From contig ML978130.1 in NCBI GenBank assembly GCA_010015805.1, forward strand, positions 992,001 through 1,056,000: DNA of 64,000 bases, read 5' to 3'. Origin of the DNA: Rhizodiscina lignyota (taxonomy: Eukaryota; Ascomycota; Dothideomycetes; Aulographales; Rhizodiscinaceae). Below the pieces are notes generated by a model. That model was not told the DNA's origin. It worked only from the letters and a program-made list of their open reading frames with translations, and did not search any database. Below are positions 43,562 to 54,859 of the stretch, piece by piece. Every line of letters starts with the position of its first letter. Position 1 is the stretch's first letter. Position numbers and translations under genes: made by a program.

Positions 43562-44986
43562 ATGGCTGCTGTCAAACAGCTAGCGCCCACAAGCTGTAAC
43601 GACAACTTCGAATACGCGGAACGAACTCCGTCAAGTGTCCCAGTTATGAATTTACCAAGCAGTACCGTGGGACCACCTCCGGATGGTGGATGGGTCGCAT
43701 GGTCTCAAGTTCTCGGCGGTCATCTTGTGGTCTTCCTCTGCTGGGGATACATCAATACGTTTGGCCTCTTTCAGACGTATTACACGACAGAGAGCTCAAT
43801 AAGCGCTTCAACTTCCGACGTAGCCTGGATTGGGTCCATGTTGATATTCCTCCTCATGTTCATCGGTGTATGGTCCGGTTCAGCATCAGACTCTGGATAT
43901 TTCCGCCTTACCACCCTGCTCGGCAGTTTCATGTTTGTGTTCGGCGTGTTCATGACAAGTATCTGCACGAAGTTCTGGCAACTTATACTTGCCCATGGCA
44001 TATGCACAGGTTTGGGCAATGGCTTGCTTTTCGTTCCGACGATATCCGTGGTCGCGACATATTTCTCTCCAAGGAGAAAGAGCCTAGCAATCGGGACAGC
44101 CCTTACCGGTACTTCTGTGGGCGGACTGATCATTCCAGTAATGTTCAACAATCTATTACCGAAGATTGGATTTGGATGGTCAATGAGGGCGTTTGGACTC
44201 CTCGCTCTTGTCCTTTCTGCGATTTCGCAATGCCTGCTACGACAAAGACTACCCCCAAAACAGGCGAAGAGAATCCTGGAGTTCGAAGCGTTGAGGGATG
44301 GTCTATTCGTTTTGTTCGTTATCGGGGCATTCATGAACTTCTTAGGACTGTACTTCGCCCTGACCTTTGTTGGAGCTTACGCAAGGAACGTTCTTGGCCT
44401 GAGTTTCTCCCGGTCGATCAATGTATTGCTGGTGATAAATGGCACTGGTGTTCCCGGCCGGCTGATCCTGATGTGGCTTGCCGACCAACGACAAATAAGG
44501 GGCATTCGGCCAGTAACAGTATATATACCCGTGAGCTTGGTGACAAGCCTTCTCTTCTTCGTTTGGATTGGAGTACATGACCTCAGAGGCTTGTACATTT
44601 TCGCTGCTTTCTATGGCTTCTTCGGCGGCGGATTGCAGTCGCTATACAATGCATCGCTTACAGACATGGCTTTGGACCCGACCAAGATAGGTGCTCAAGT
44701 CGGCTGGGGCTTTACCATTGACAGCTTCTCCATGCTGATCGGCAATCCAATCGCTGGCGTATTGGTTCAGGCGGATAATGGCCGCTACTTATACGCGCAG
44801 CTATTCGCCGGCGCTTGCACTATGGCCGGCTTTATCATCACTTGTATTGTGGTCTGGTTTCGATCCCGCCAGGAGCGGAAATTGGTTGACGAGCCTTCAG
44901 AGATGCGGTCGGAAATGGTCGATGTCGATGTCGATGTCGATGTCGAGCGTACAGAAGATGTAGCTCCTCGAATTGCTGTGGCATGA
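43562..44986 (+). CDS. MFS monocarboxylate-type transporter
   Basis: One exon, 474 residues, twelve predicted TM helices. Seen: the MCT signature region PPPDGGWVAWSQVLGGHL before TM1 ([D/E]G[G/S][W/F][G/A]W in the family), GLGNGLLFVPTISVVATYFSPRRKSLAIG, and the second-half FYGFFGGGLQSLY. Fungal MCT homologues import riboflavin, aromatic or short organic acids, or export metabolites; the substrate here is unknown. The tail contains VDVDVDVDVE encoded by a GATGTC hexamer run at about 44920-44945. It is convergent with the Zn2Cys6 regulator gene. Confidence 0.88.
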   Translation: MAAVKQLAPTSCNDNFEYAERTPSSVPVMNLPSSTVGPPPDGGWVAWSQVLGGHLVVFLCWGYINTFGLFQTYYTTESSISASTSDVAWIGSMLIFLLMFIGVWSGSASDSGYFRLTTLLGSFMFVFGVFMTSICTKFWQLILAHGICTGLGNGLLFVPTISVVATYFSPRRKSLAIGTALTGTSVGGLIIPVMFNNLLPKIGFGWSMRAFGLLALVLSAISQCLLRQRLPPKQAKRILEFEALRDGLFVLFVIGAFMNFLGLYFALTFVGAYARNVLGLSFSRSINVLLVINGTGVPGRLILMWLADQRQIRGIRPVTVYIPVSLVTSLLFFVWIGVHDLRGLYIFAAFYGFFGGGLQSLYNASLTDMALDPTKIGAQVGWGFTIDSFSMLIGNPIAGVLVQADNGRYLYAQLFAGACTMAGFIITCIVVWFRSRQERKLVDEPSEMRSEMVDVDVDVDVERTEDVAPRIAVA

Positions 44987-45671
44987 AACAACTAAGAATA
45001 TGCCAATTAAATTCTTATTCAGAGACAACATACCACAATCAAGATAACGGCACCCTAACCTTGTCGGGAACATAGCCTATGGATATCCGGCTCATGGCAA
45101 TTGTCCCCGGCATGAAGACTACCTCTGATTGTCTGGAATTCGGCCCTCACCGTATCGCGATCTGTTCAATGGAGAATATATTCGGCTTGAACCTGCTCGG
45201 ATCCGCACGGATCCGCAGTACCGCAGTTGCGGTTGCGAGGATGGTTTCTACACTCTACTGAGCCATCCGAGAATAACTTCTTGTATTATGCCACTAAACT
45301 GGCAATGCTCATCATACTGAATACATTGTCGCGAAATTGTTTGAGCAGTCCCGCGTGGATTCTTCATTTGCTCCATATCTCCTTCAAATAACAAGATTTC
45401 TGCGGTGAAATCTTGTGTCACTCCATCGGACGAGACGACATTCAAGACCCCCTTCGCAATCGGCATTATGACATCTGGAATAATACCAAGTCATGATACC
45501 ACCTTTTCCGAACCCTCTGAGAAAGAACCTCGATCGGTCTAATGATGGCAATCTCGATCTTGATATGAAGAATCGGTGCCCGGACGGGATGAATGTGCAG
45601 ATTTTGGCAAGGTAGATCCAAACTCATCAACCGCGAGGCTTTGGTTTTGGATTTGACGCTCTAACCTTCGC
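44987..45671. other. Convergent 3' flanks
   Basis: Contains a perfect tandem copy of the decamer CGGATCCGCA at 45198-45217, each including the palindrome CGGATCCG. No gene seen. Confidence 0.45.
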
Positions 45672-47884
45672 TCAGAAACACCCTTCCATCAATGCATCGC
45701 CGAATTCGTGCAGTAAGTCTTTCATGACGATAGCAGCAGATATCGAACCGGATATTGTCGTCCCTAGCGCAGAGAGCCAAGCGAGAAGCGGCTGGATTGT
45801 GACAAATTCAGCCGCACTGGAAGCATTGCTCCGAAGGGCAAATCGTATTCCTTTAACTAAAGTGGCGACAACAAGAGAGGTGTTGGCGTGAAGTTGGCCT
45901 AATAACAGCTCACTTGTGAGGTTGAAAAGCTGGACTTCTTCTACCAATCGTGCGACTCTGGTCAAGGTCGCCATTGCTTCCGTGGCATACGAATCTCTCT
46001 TGCTGAAGGTTTCGAGATTCTTTGCAGTCGGACCCGATGGACTGGCAGCAATTGCATCCAAAGTCTCAACGAAGGAGAGAACACCGAAGCTCCAGAATGC
46101 CAGAAAGAGTGCTGATACTGTCAGCGAGTCACTCTCATTTCAAAGAATGTCAACCATACCTGAGGACGCTTGGGTGGTGCCAGAAAGGTCAGAGCATTGA
46201 ATTTCAAGTGTTTCCAGCCACTTTCTACAAGTTGGAATTGTCCACTCAATGAAACTGGAGCAGCGTTGAATTGAAGTCTCCAATCGTGATTCGTTCAATC
46301 TTGTGGCCCCAAAACTCTCCTTTGAAGCAGTCTTGACTCTGAGAACAAGCCGAAGAAGCTGAAAGAAGCTTTCTGATCCGTGTTCGCATCCACCCGGAGC
46401 ATCCCCAATTACACTGGCGTTCAGTAATTGTGGTTCGGGATCTAGCATTGAGTTAGAAGGAGCATTGATATAGGCAATGAAACTGAGCCAAGCGCTCATA
46501 TATAACATATACCTTCGTCGTAATGAGTGGCATCTGGAAGGAAGCAAGGACGTTCCCCAACGGAAGAAGCTACAGTGTCTCTTATGTATCCGTACCATTG
46601 AAACACTGAGACGGCAGTTTCTAGCAATGTTCCATAGATCGAATGACTTGGCAGCTGCTTGCAGTACCTCTGCACAAAACCCGCCAACACCTGCATCTCT
46701 TGTAATGCGCGATCCAAGAGACCATTCGGAGTGGTGTCCTCAGATAATTTCTTCTCCATCTCAGTCGGAACAGTCACCATGTGGAAAAGCAATACAGAGT
46801 ATATGTACCGGAATGAGCGTGTTTTGTGACATCTGATAAGGAAATGGTGTGCTCTGTTCCAGGTATCACAATATCTCTCTTCGCCGTCCGACGGTGGTAT
46901 CCACTGCATTGAAAATGCCTGAACAACAGCAAGTACCATCTCTTCCTGTGCATTCTGCTCCTTTTTGGTAAGATGGTTGCCATAGAGATTGCCAAAGTTG
47001 TCCAGAAATCTCGCAATACCGATAAGCGTGAGCTGTGCGGTAGATTCGTCAGAGGCCAATGGAGGGGATTGAGAAGCGGAAAAGCCACTATCAACGTTGC
47101 AATTCCAAATAGTACGTTCGATCTGATCGCTTGAATGGTGACTCTTGGTTTCGCTGGGACTGCTAGGTTTTGAGTAGTTTTGATGGTCGACAAGCGAGTA
47201 CGGGCGGGATTTTGCATATGTGTTGCAAGACTGAGAAAGAAACCGAGATGCACATTCACCGAAAACTGCCTTGTATACTTGATTCAATCTGTCGCCAAGC
47301 ACTTGCGTCATGAAGGCAGAGTTCAGCAGGCCGATCGGGCTGTTCGGTGCGACCCGTGGAACCTCTTGTTCGTACACAGCGATGGCTGAAGAAAGCATCT
47401 CGCCAAAGGAGACGGTCCCACTATCTTCGCTACTTGATGGCGTATCTTGATATGTGATAGGCGAATTGGTAGGATGCTGGTTCCACGCAAGCAACAGGTC
47501 GGCTAGATCTGGAAAGGCCACAGGAAGGAGTTCGAGAAGTTGATTGTCTCGGTCACGTAAGGATGCAGAATGGTCCGTAGTGAGGACTTCTGAAGATCTT
47601 GTCACATCTTGATCCAACCTATCCAACCATGAGATCGCGAACCGATCTTGAATACTCGAATGAGGATCCGGAGCATCGTGAATATTCGGCTCCAGGGAGT
47701 CGTTTTCGGCGAGTATCTTGCGTTTTTCTCCCGCCCGGGCGGTGACAAATTCAAAAGTACATCTTCGCCCAAGATGGTAGCAGTGTCGACACGTCTTTGA
47801 GCCCTCTAGCAGCATGCATCGTCGCTTTGAGCGCCGACAAGAATCGCAGCTCGAGTTCTGGCGTCGTGTGACGTTCAAATTCAT
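45672..47884 (-). CDS. Zn2Cys6 transcription factor
   Basis: Three exons: 47884-46513, 46441-46160 and 46117-45672, giving 699 residues. Fungal-specific regulator. Seen: the binuclear zinc cluster at residues 13-42 as C-x2-C-x6-C ... C-x2-C-x6-C (CDSCRRSKRRC and CRHCYHLGRRC), followed by a long middle region with an acidic/serine-rich linker and a C-terminal helical domain. The resemblance of the C-terminal part (LHANTSLVVATLVKG) to the aflatoxin-regulator (AflR-type) family is loose. The first intron has a perfect TCTAAC branch; the second is only 42 bp. Its neighbours, an MCT transporter on one side and GST-kappa on the other, are candidate targets. Confidence 0.88.
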
Positions 47885-48497
47885 AACTTCTCTGTCACCT
47901 CAGGACGTGCGAAGGGTAGGCGAGAATGTCTGAAAAGGAGGTTAATTGCAGGTAGCAGAGCATTCAGAAATGAAGAAAGCATGGTCGGGACGAAAAACCT
48001 GGGGTTAACTGGAGAAGACATGGAGCCGGGTGTTTGTGGGGAGGCAGAAAGGAGGGCCAGGGGGGGGCGCTTGAACGGCTCGCCCGAGTTTCGGCGTTAC
48101 GCTCTATTTTGCGACATGGCGCATAATTGAAGTTGGATCTCTACAAGGATCAATTAGCTCCTTCCTCTCGGCCAGTATGGAGTCTCCCATCGGATCTGCT
48201 CATCCTGCATACCGAGATCCACGGCTTCTCCGATAATTGCAAGCTTTACTATGCGGAATTCCACATAGGGTAGGACTATGGTCAGCAGGGGCGAACAGTC
48301 AAAATAATGAACGAATCGACACTGATTATTAACTATGACGACCCTGCACGTATTTGATGACGAAATTGTTCTTATCTTTCCAACGAAACAATGTATATTG
48401 TCAGAACTCCAGCGTGTTCGGGATGTGCGGGTCCATAGCTTCAGCTTCAGATCGCACGTAAAACTATCAGGGCCAAATGTTTTATTGGAAAATAATC
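47885..48497. other. Intergenic with G-run
   Basis: Promoter side of the regulator and 3' flank of GST-kappa. A run of G7 lies near 48061. No gene seen. Confidence 0.45.
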
Positions 48498-49367
48498 TCA
48501 TAACATTGGAGGCAGCTTTTTATCAGGAACCAAAAAGTCTAGCACTACCCCAAGATGATCGAAACCCCAAACACTTATGGTGTCGCCATTTTCTCTTTCA
48601 GCCACTACCCATGGTACCCCGCAGGCACCGTCGCGGAACACTTCATCTGTATACTTCTTCAACAAATTCTTTGTTTCTTCAGTTTTGCTCTAGAGACTGG
48701 TTAGCATGTTCGTATTCTGACATTTAAGGCGGCAAAATACACACCAGACTGATGATCTCCTCCGACTTTGATGCACCCAGCACATTCTTTAGAATGGGCT
48801 CAAATTCATGCTCTGGATATATATACAGCCCTCTTGCCCACATAGATTCGTACAGTGCGGCAAGAAGAGGCCCGAAATCGTTAGGATACTTCTCGCCGCA
48901 CGCAGATAATGCCCTTTGGATCTTGACTTGTGTAAGTTTTTCTGCTATCGTATGCGTGAAGGTTCAAGGGTGTACGCTACCTGTAAGCTCGAGGGCGAGG
49001 GATAGTTTTTAGGCCACAGTGGTGCGAGAGGGATGTGAAATCGGCTTGCCCATCGCTGAACGTCGTTTTTCATATTATTCGACCTATCTTTGAAGCTGTG
49101 AGAAGAACTATCAAGAGTGCGTAAGCTGAACGTACTTGGAGAATGCCATGGGGGACCTCCTCCGGCTGCCTTCGCCAGTGCAGCGAGATATACCGGTACA
49201 TATTTCTTCGTGATGTTTCGAAAATTTGCATTATTCTATTCAGGCGTCAGGAAATGTTCGTTGTAGATTCTCATATGTAGGTTGTGGACCTCAAGCATAT
49301 ACCACACAAAGTATGTGTAAGGGCTGTGTATGTCGAAATATAAAGTTATTTGAGGGCCCATCTTCAT
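48498..49367 (-). CDS. Kappa-class glutathione S-transferase (DsbA-like)
   Basis: Five short exons: 49367-49290, 49235-49136, 49087-48981, 48921-48745 and 48689-48498, giving 217 residues, right for the family. GST-kappa and its bacterial relative 2-hydroxychromene-2-carboxylate isomerase have a thioredoxin fold with a DsbA-like helical insert and act in peroxisomes or mitochondria, or in aromatic breakdown. Seen: ITLYFDIHSPYTYFVWYML (the S-P-Y motif with the catalytic serine), VPVYLAALAKAAGGGPPW, DVQRWASRFHIPLAP, IQRALSACGEKYP, and the cis-proline block GVPWVV followed by WGFDHLGVVLDFL. The first intron has the weak donor GTCCAC but a good CTGAC branch. All exon phases agree. Confidence 0.82.
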
Positions 49368-50284
49368 CGTTAGAGCAGGGCAATCGAGAAAACATCTTTC
49401 TCATAAAAATAACGTCTCCTTCATCCTACACGATTTCTTCTCGGAAGTCCGACATTTCCATCACATTTCCAGGGACATAAGCGGCTCCTGAAGGTAAGAC
49501 GGCGAGTCCTCGGCTCTCGGGACCATCTTGTGGAGCCTCGTGCGGATCCGATCAGAACAACATCCATCTATACAACAACTTGCCGAATTTTAATCCAAGT
49601 GCGAGACTTCAATTGCTAGGCGCTCATGTTGCGGTGTGTCTGCGGCGACCCAGAATAAAATCAATGGTTCACCGCCATTTGTTGCTCACCCATGATTTAT
49701 GGTCATTCAGGGGGTATCCCACAATGTTGCAGCACGGTATCTCCACGATTCCTTCTCTTCTTCCTTCAGCACAGAAGCTTAATTATGCTGCAAACATTCC
49801 CATGACATTATGTACTTCTTAAGTCATCTTTTCAGTCTACATGCTGGGGCCATCGAGTCTCGGCATCACATTGAGTGGGTGTATTCCGAGTTCGTGGTAG
49901 GCGTCTCCAATTAAGTGGGTACAATTGGTACTGCATATAACCTGGGCGCAATCATGAAACGGTTGGACGGGGAGAGATGGTGTCAGTATTCGGGAATTTC
50001 TGCCAATACCTTTAGCCGTCTGATCGAATATTCTCTAACCCGCTTCGATAGACTCTTCATCTCGTGTCGGCATACCTTCTGACGCCAGATAATCCAGCAT
50101 CCATGCACAAACAAACAAGGAAGGAGAGAATGCGGGGGCATTCCATTATAGCCCCAATCGTGTAGTAGCAGATCTCGTACAGCTTCCACAGTCGAGCTTT
50201 CCAATATCGTGTACAGAGACTAGCGCTCTCGCGAAGAAAGACGTCCGCGAGTCAACCCTCTGATTTTCTTATAAGCTTTGAAAG
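49368..50284. other. Intergenic, 0.9 kb
   Basis: No gene supported on either strand. It should contain the GST-kappa promoter near 49368. Confidence 0.45.
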
Positions 50285-50989
50285 CTATTCCTGTGCGCGT
50301 CGACGCCTGCTGAGTGACACAAATGTCACTAACGCGATCAAAATGCTCGGTATTCCCATACCCAGTCCGACACCAATCGCTATTTTATCCGACTCGCTCA
50401 GACCGCTCCCATCAGAGAATTTGCCTGAACTAGTGGTTGTTTGCGTCGAATTAACACTAGTGTCAACAGACGTAGAGGAGGATTGGCTTGCAGGAGTTAT
50501 ATTCGATCTCTCTGTAGCTGTGTTCCCAACCGTAATGGGACCTGTCGAGGATGAACCACTCGTCGCTAGCGACGTCACACTGGGGAACACGACACCGGCC
50601 GCGGTGCTGCAGTAGTGGCTCCAGATCGAAAGCGCGGTAGATATTTCACGAGCGATGTCCGGTACAGATGCGCTAGAGCACCTGCTAGACACGCAGCTGC
50701 CGAGGAATGAGGTTACGGAGGTTTCGAAGTCGGTTCGACAGAAGCATCCGTTCAGGTAGGGTGAGCCAGGACAGTCCAGGAACATGACGATGTCAGAGTA
50801 CGGCGCGCCGATATGACCTGAGTCGATCCACACACAGCGCTGTCCGCATGCGCGCTCCTGGATCCAGGCAGGGTCCTGTGAGATAGACAATGTTGCTGTT
50901 GTGCTATCGCTTTGTACATCGTGGAGGAGTAACAAGAGTAGAGGTAGGGTTTCGAAGTAATGGAAGGAAAAGACACGCTGACCGAGCAT
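50285..50989 (-). CDS. CFEM-like secreted/membrane protein
   Basis: One exon, 234 residues. Seen: signal peptide (MLGQRVFSFHYFETLPLLLL); a domain with eight cysteines, including C-G-Q-R-C, L-D-C, the paired C-F-C and C-V-S-S-R-C, then a last one in WSHYC; a Ser/Thr-rich linker likely O-glycosylated; and a TM helix IAIGVGLGMGIPSILIALVTF followed by a short basic tail. The eight-Cys pattern with C-x-C and C-x4-C recalls the CFEM domain of fungal surface proteins, which can bind haem or act in pathogenesis; spacing before the third and the last cysteine is longer than usual, so the match is approximate. The DIVMFLDCPG segment may replace the haem-binding Asp region. Confidence 0.65.
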   Translation of the reverse strand: MLGQRVFSFHYFETLPLLLLLLHDVQSDSTTATLSISQDPAWIQERACGQRCVWIDSGHIGAPYSDIVMFLDCPGSPYLNGCFCRTDFETSVTSFLGSCVSSRCSSASVPDIAREISTALSIWSHYCSTAAGVVFPSVTSLATSGSSSTGPITVGNTATERSNITPASQSSSTSVDTSVNSTQTTTSSGKFSDGSGLSESDKIAIGVGLGMGIPSILIALVTFVSLSRRRRAQE

Positions 50990-51536
50990 ATTAGCGACGA
51001 TGTGGTAATTTGGCGCGAAGGCTCCACGAGATACTTACGAAATAATGGGATTTATCTCAACTCGAGTTAGTGAAGAAACCAATCAAGCTTCCCGTGCTGC
51101 GAGTCGGGGAACTTCAGCCACGCTATGCAGCCAAGCTCCAGTTGACAGTTGAGAAGCTTTATTGGTTTGGTCTAGAAGTGCCACACTCCTTGGCAGACCA
51201 CATAAGAAAGTTTCACCAGCTTATTCACTTCAGCTGTATCTCCAACCCATCTAATTGCGCGCATGGAATTCGCCCTTGGGCTATTTTCCACACCAGCAGT
51301 CAATGCTCTGGCGACATAAGCGGAGGAAAATATTTGCGACTTGTTTCAACGTTAAAGATTCTGCAGATGAACCGAGCTAAACCTTCAAAGCAGAAATCTT
51401 GCGCAATTACATGCCCAGAGACATTTACGCCTGTTTCTGGCCTGAATAATTGAAAGAACCAACGTACATCCATCCTGATAGCGCATCAAAAATTGATACC
51501 GTTATTGTAAATAAGCCAAGAATGCCTAACTGAAAA

Positions 51537-52654
51537 TCAATAAATTTCTTCAACAGTTGTGACATATGCCCTCCCCTTGTCCTGAACATTCTGCTCCTCT
51601 CTCATAAGAGGAATGAATCGGCTTGCCGCATTATCGGGACTGAGTCTCAAATGCCAGTGCCTCTGCTTCTCAGGCAAGTATCCCACGGCGACATTATCAT
51701 GGTCAATACCCGGAGGCGGCGGCATCATCGCAAGGAAGAGGATACAGCTGTAAGCTATGACGGAGAACAACCTGTAGAAGACGGTATGAATAAGCCTCGT
51801 CGTCAAACTTTCTTCGATTTCAGCTTCGCATGTAGTTCGAGGACTTTAAATACGAGTGTCCACAGAAAGTCGAGAAGTGTGCGTAGTGTCATTGCAAACG
51901 CGAGGAGAGCCAAACAGGCCTTGAAGTTTCATTTGGTTTCTTTCAGATACTTTATGGCGAGGTAGACAACTGCTGCGAAGACCGGCATGCAGATGAGAAG
52001 CATGCCGGTGAAGCCAGAGAGTTTCACCAGTTTGTCTTCAGCCTTGTCGAAATTCTTGTCTTTGGAAATGTTGTATGCCTTTTGAGTCTCAAACACCCAG
52101 CGTATTGCCGTGACGACAATATCAGCTATGTTGATCGCGTTGATCAGGCAGGTGAGGAAGTAGCAGAAACGAATCGTCCATTTGCAGCGCGTGTCAGAAG
52201 CATTCCCGTATTTTAGGAGAATTGGCGTTAGTTGCCAAAGGAGGAAGACGACGAGTAGCCCTTGTGTGGTGCCGTTTAAAGCGCTAATGCTCACACTAAT
52301 CGCGGCAGGGTAGAACCATCGAATTGGCTGCCTGATTTCCTGGACGATGTGGTTGTACACTTGCACTGCGTAGATTCTGTACACTTCTGTATCAGCATTT
52401 GTGCGCATAAACAATGCATAAATCGGGTGTACTACTTACAAACCCATACAAAGAGTCGATGCAATAATCGGTTGTCGAAGGTATTTACGACTGAAGCTTT
52501 CTCAACTCGGTTTATTTTTGCCGCGATGCCGGACCCAGCAAGTAGACACTGTCAATATGGTGAAAATGGTCAACCATGCCAGGTCTGCCACAAATTGTGT
52601 TGTGGCCAGAGGGTTCTTGAAGTGATATCCATATGGCATGATCGTGCCATTCAT
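51537..52654 (-). CDS. Multi-pass membrane protein, exon structure unresolved
   Basis: A membrane protein is clear but not its full model. A 5' exon from the ATG at 52654 reads MNGTIMPYGYHFKNPLATTQ followed by a TM helix. A solid block at 52390-51930 holds four TM helices (PAAISVSISALNGTTQGLLV, CYFLTCLINAINIADIVVT, MLLICMPVFAAVVYLAI) and a linker with NISKDKNFDKAED. A 3' block at 51800-51537 reads VFYRLFSVIAYSCILFLAMM and MREEQNVQDKGRAYV. A donor GTATCTG and an acceptor AAAG about 105 bp later would link the last two in frame; the first link is uncertain. Family not recognised. It may also be partly decayed. Confidence 0.4.
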
Positions 52655-54859
52655 CTGAACTTGGAAGAAAAGAGATAGGAATTCCCACTCGTGTCAGTGT
52701 AGTTTTGGTAATATTCAGACATAGCGCAATTACGAGAAGCTCGAACAGGCAAGGCAGTAAATAGCAGAGATAACCAATAGTCTTAGTAGAATGAGCTTAA
52801 AGAGAGCCCTACTGGCAGTAGAAGATGCTTTATCTTGCGCTGCTTCGTGGGTTGAATTTGGATGAGGGAGCTAACTTAATGAGATAGGGCGCGGAGTTGC
52901 TAGCGCTCATGGACCGGTGGAGAGAGCGTATTGCCCATTGTTCCCTTCTCGATGCACACATGTCCTATACCTTCAAGGCGACTATTAATTTGCGACTTCA
53001 GCTGAATACCTTAGGTGTCCAGGCTTCCTGAGACTAGCAATTAAGATTTCCTGCCAAGAAAGGTAACGAAGCTAAAGGACCGAGAAGCGGGAGCCTAGGC
53101 CCTATAGCCAATCGGAAGGAGTGCCAGGATGGAGATTTTTGTAATCGCTGTTAAGCGAACAAGGTTGCGGCAAGTCTTCAGTTGATATCAGCCCTACCAC
53201 GGATTATCAGACGTTCAAGCTGAAGCGGGAAGGATGGAAGAAAGGAACAAGGGCTGATTGCGTTCTGAATGATTAAGGCGTCCGTATCGCATATAGATGA
53301 TATGGAAATGTTGATGGATACAGCTTCCCCAGTTTCAAAAGCCGATTCTGTTGCTGTTGGAATTTCGTAAGTCGTACCACACCATGGCCGGCGCGTACTC
53401 AAGCTTAAACAAACAATTCCCCAGAAAGGAGCCCAGAGAGGCAAGGCATGAGGCTGAACATTTCGTAGAATCAATTGGAGGGGCAATATTTGGACAGGCT
53501 GCATTAAGGCCAAGAAGCGGCCTATTTTGGACTGCTCGAGAACAAAGCCATCACCGTTCTATAGCCAGTCCATGGTGCGCGCGGTCTTCCCGGCACCTAG
53601 GCTGAGCCTGTTGACGAATTGAAACCTCCGAGGAATGACTGCACAATCCCTTTCCAGAACTCTGGTACAGGCACGTTATTGTCATTTATGTTCTTTGTCA
53701 TCCTGCCCTCAACCATTGTCGATAGATAACTGTGAAATCCCATAGAAGTATCGTCTAGAACATCTCTAGAGATGACAAGAAGACTAGAATCTGTTGAATT
53801 GATGACCTCGCGAATTACCTCTTATGGCCATGATGCCAAATCTAAAAACATAGTGGGCTGTGGTGGGCCCACTTCGTGGGATAGAGACTGAGTATTCTCG
53901 TCAAGTAGTGGGGATTGTGCGAGGGCCCCATAGATATGGCCCAGAGCCTCCCATCCGAGCGCTGTACTTGACATTACCTCTTTGCCGAAGTATGGTGTGG
54001 ATCGTCTCGTCTAGGCCGAATTTCCCAGCGCGGATGGTGCCGTCGGCCATTTGAAGCGATCGATATGATTCATCAGTCTTTGGTTGGCAGCGGTAGAGGA
54101 ATGGTGTAGCAGGCCTAACTGCTCTGGATAGTGTTCTCTGCGACATCTTCGCTATAATTTAAAACATGAACGACCGCAACGATATATGATTTCACGCTTG
54201 AGGTTGATGTTGCATGAATTAGCTTACCTAAGCTTGCTCCAGCCACCTTGACTCCCGTGCCCACCCTCTAGCTCAGGTACCCACGTACCTAGGACGCGGC
54301 AACGCGCAGCACGGGAATTCCCGACGCATTATCACGTGCTCTTCAGTGGCCGGGATGGGCTGCTGGTGGGGCCTGGGCAGAGAGATGGGCTGCCCGAAAA
54401 GGTAGCTTATTCTGACTCCTCTTATCGAGCCGACAGTAGCAGATATCTCCTCGTTGCTCTTGTTCCGAGTCTGTACACTCTACTCTTATCTCGCAATAGC
54501 CCAGCGCGACTTCTGAAATGGTAGGGTCTTCAAAGTGTTGTCTCCACCGCCGGAAACGGCATTCCAAGGTGGAATGCGAGATGCCATCCGCGAACGTGAT
54601 GGTGCACAGCTCAGCTCGCACTAGAATGATACGATTTCGACCTCCTTTGGGCATCTGCTTGCGGCTAATCACCGTTCGCGGCAATTTACTGTCTCTGTAT
54701 GTCTTGGGAATGCATCGGATGGTCAATAAAAAAAAGGTTTGCCAGCCCGGCCCATTGAAAACCATGCTCTGCAATCGCAACGAAGATCAATGCACTCTTG
54801 TCTAACTTTGTCGTTCATTCAAATATCTCCATTGCAGTCTTTTATGGTCTCCATTCAAC
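52655..54859. other. Intergenic, 2.2 kb
   Basis: No gene supported. Short frames with no domain on both strands; a chance P-loop-like string is noted under rejected items. Contains the promoter of the dynamin-like gene. Confidence 0.4.

Noticed and set aside
45198-45217. Tandem CGGATCCGCA as a Zn2Cys6 binding site
   Set aside because: The CGG-N2-CCG pattern is suggestive, but it lies between two 3' ends rather than in a promoter.
53583-53597. GAGKT P-loop-like string on the minus strand
   Set aside because: It lies in a short frame with a stop soon after and no nucleotide-binding motifs in the right order nearby; probably chance.
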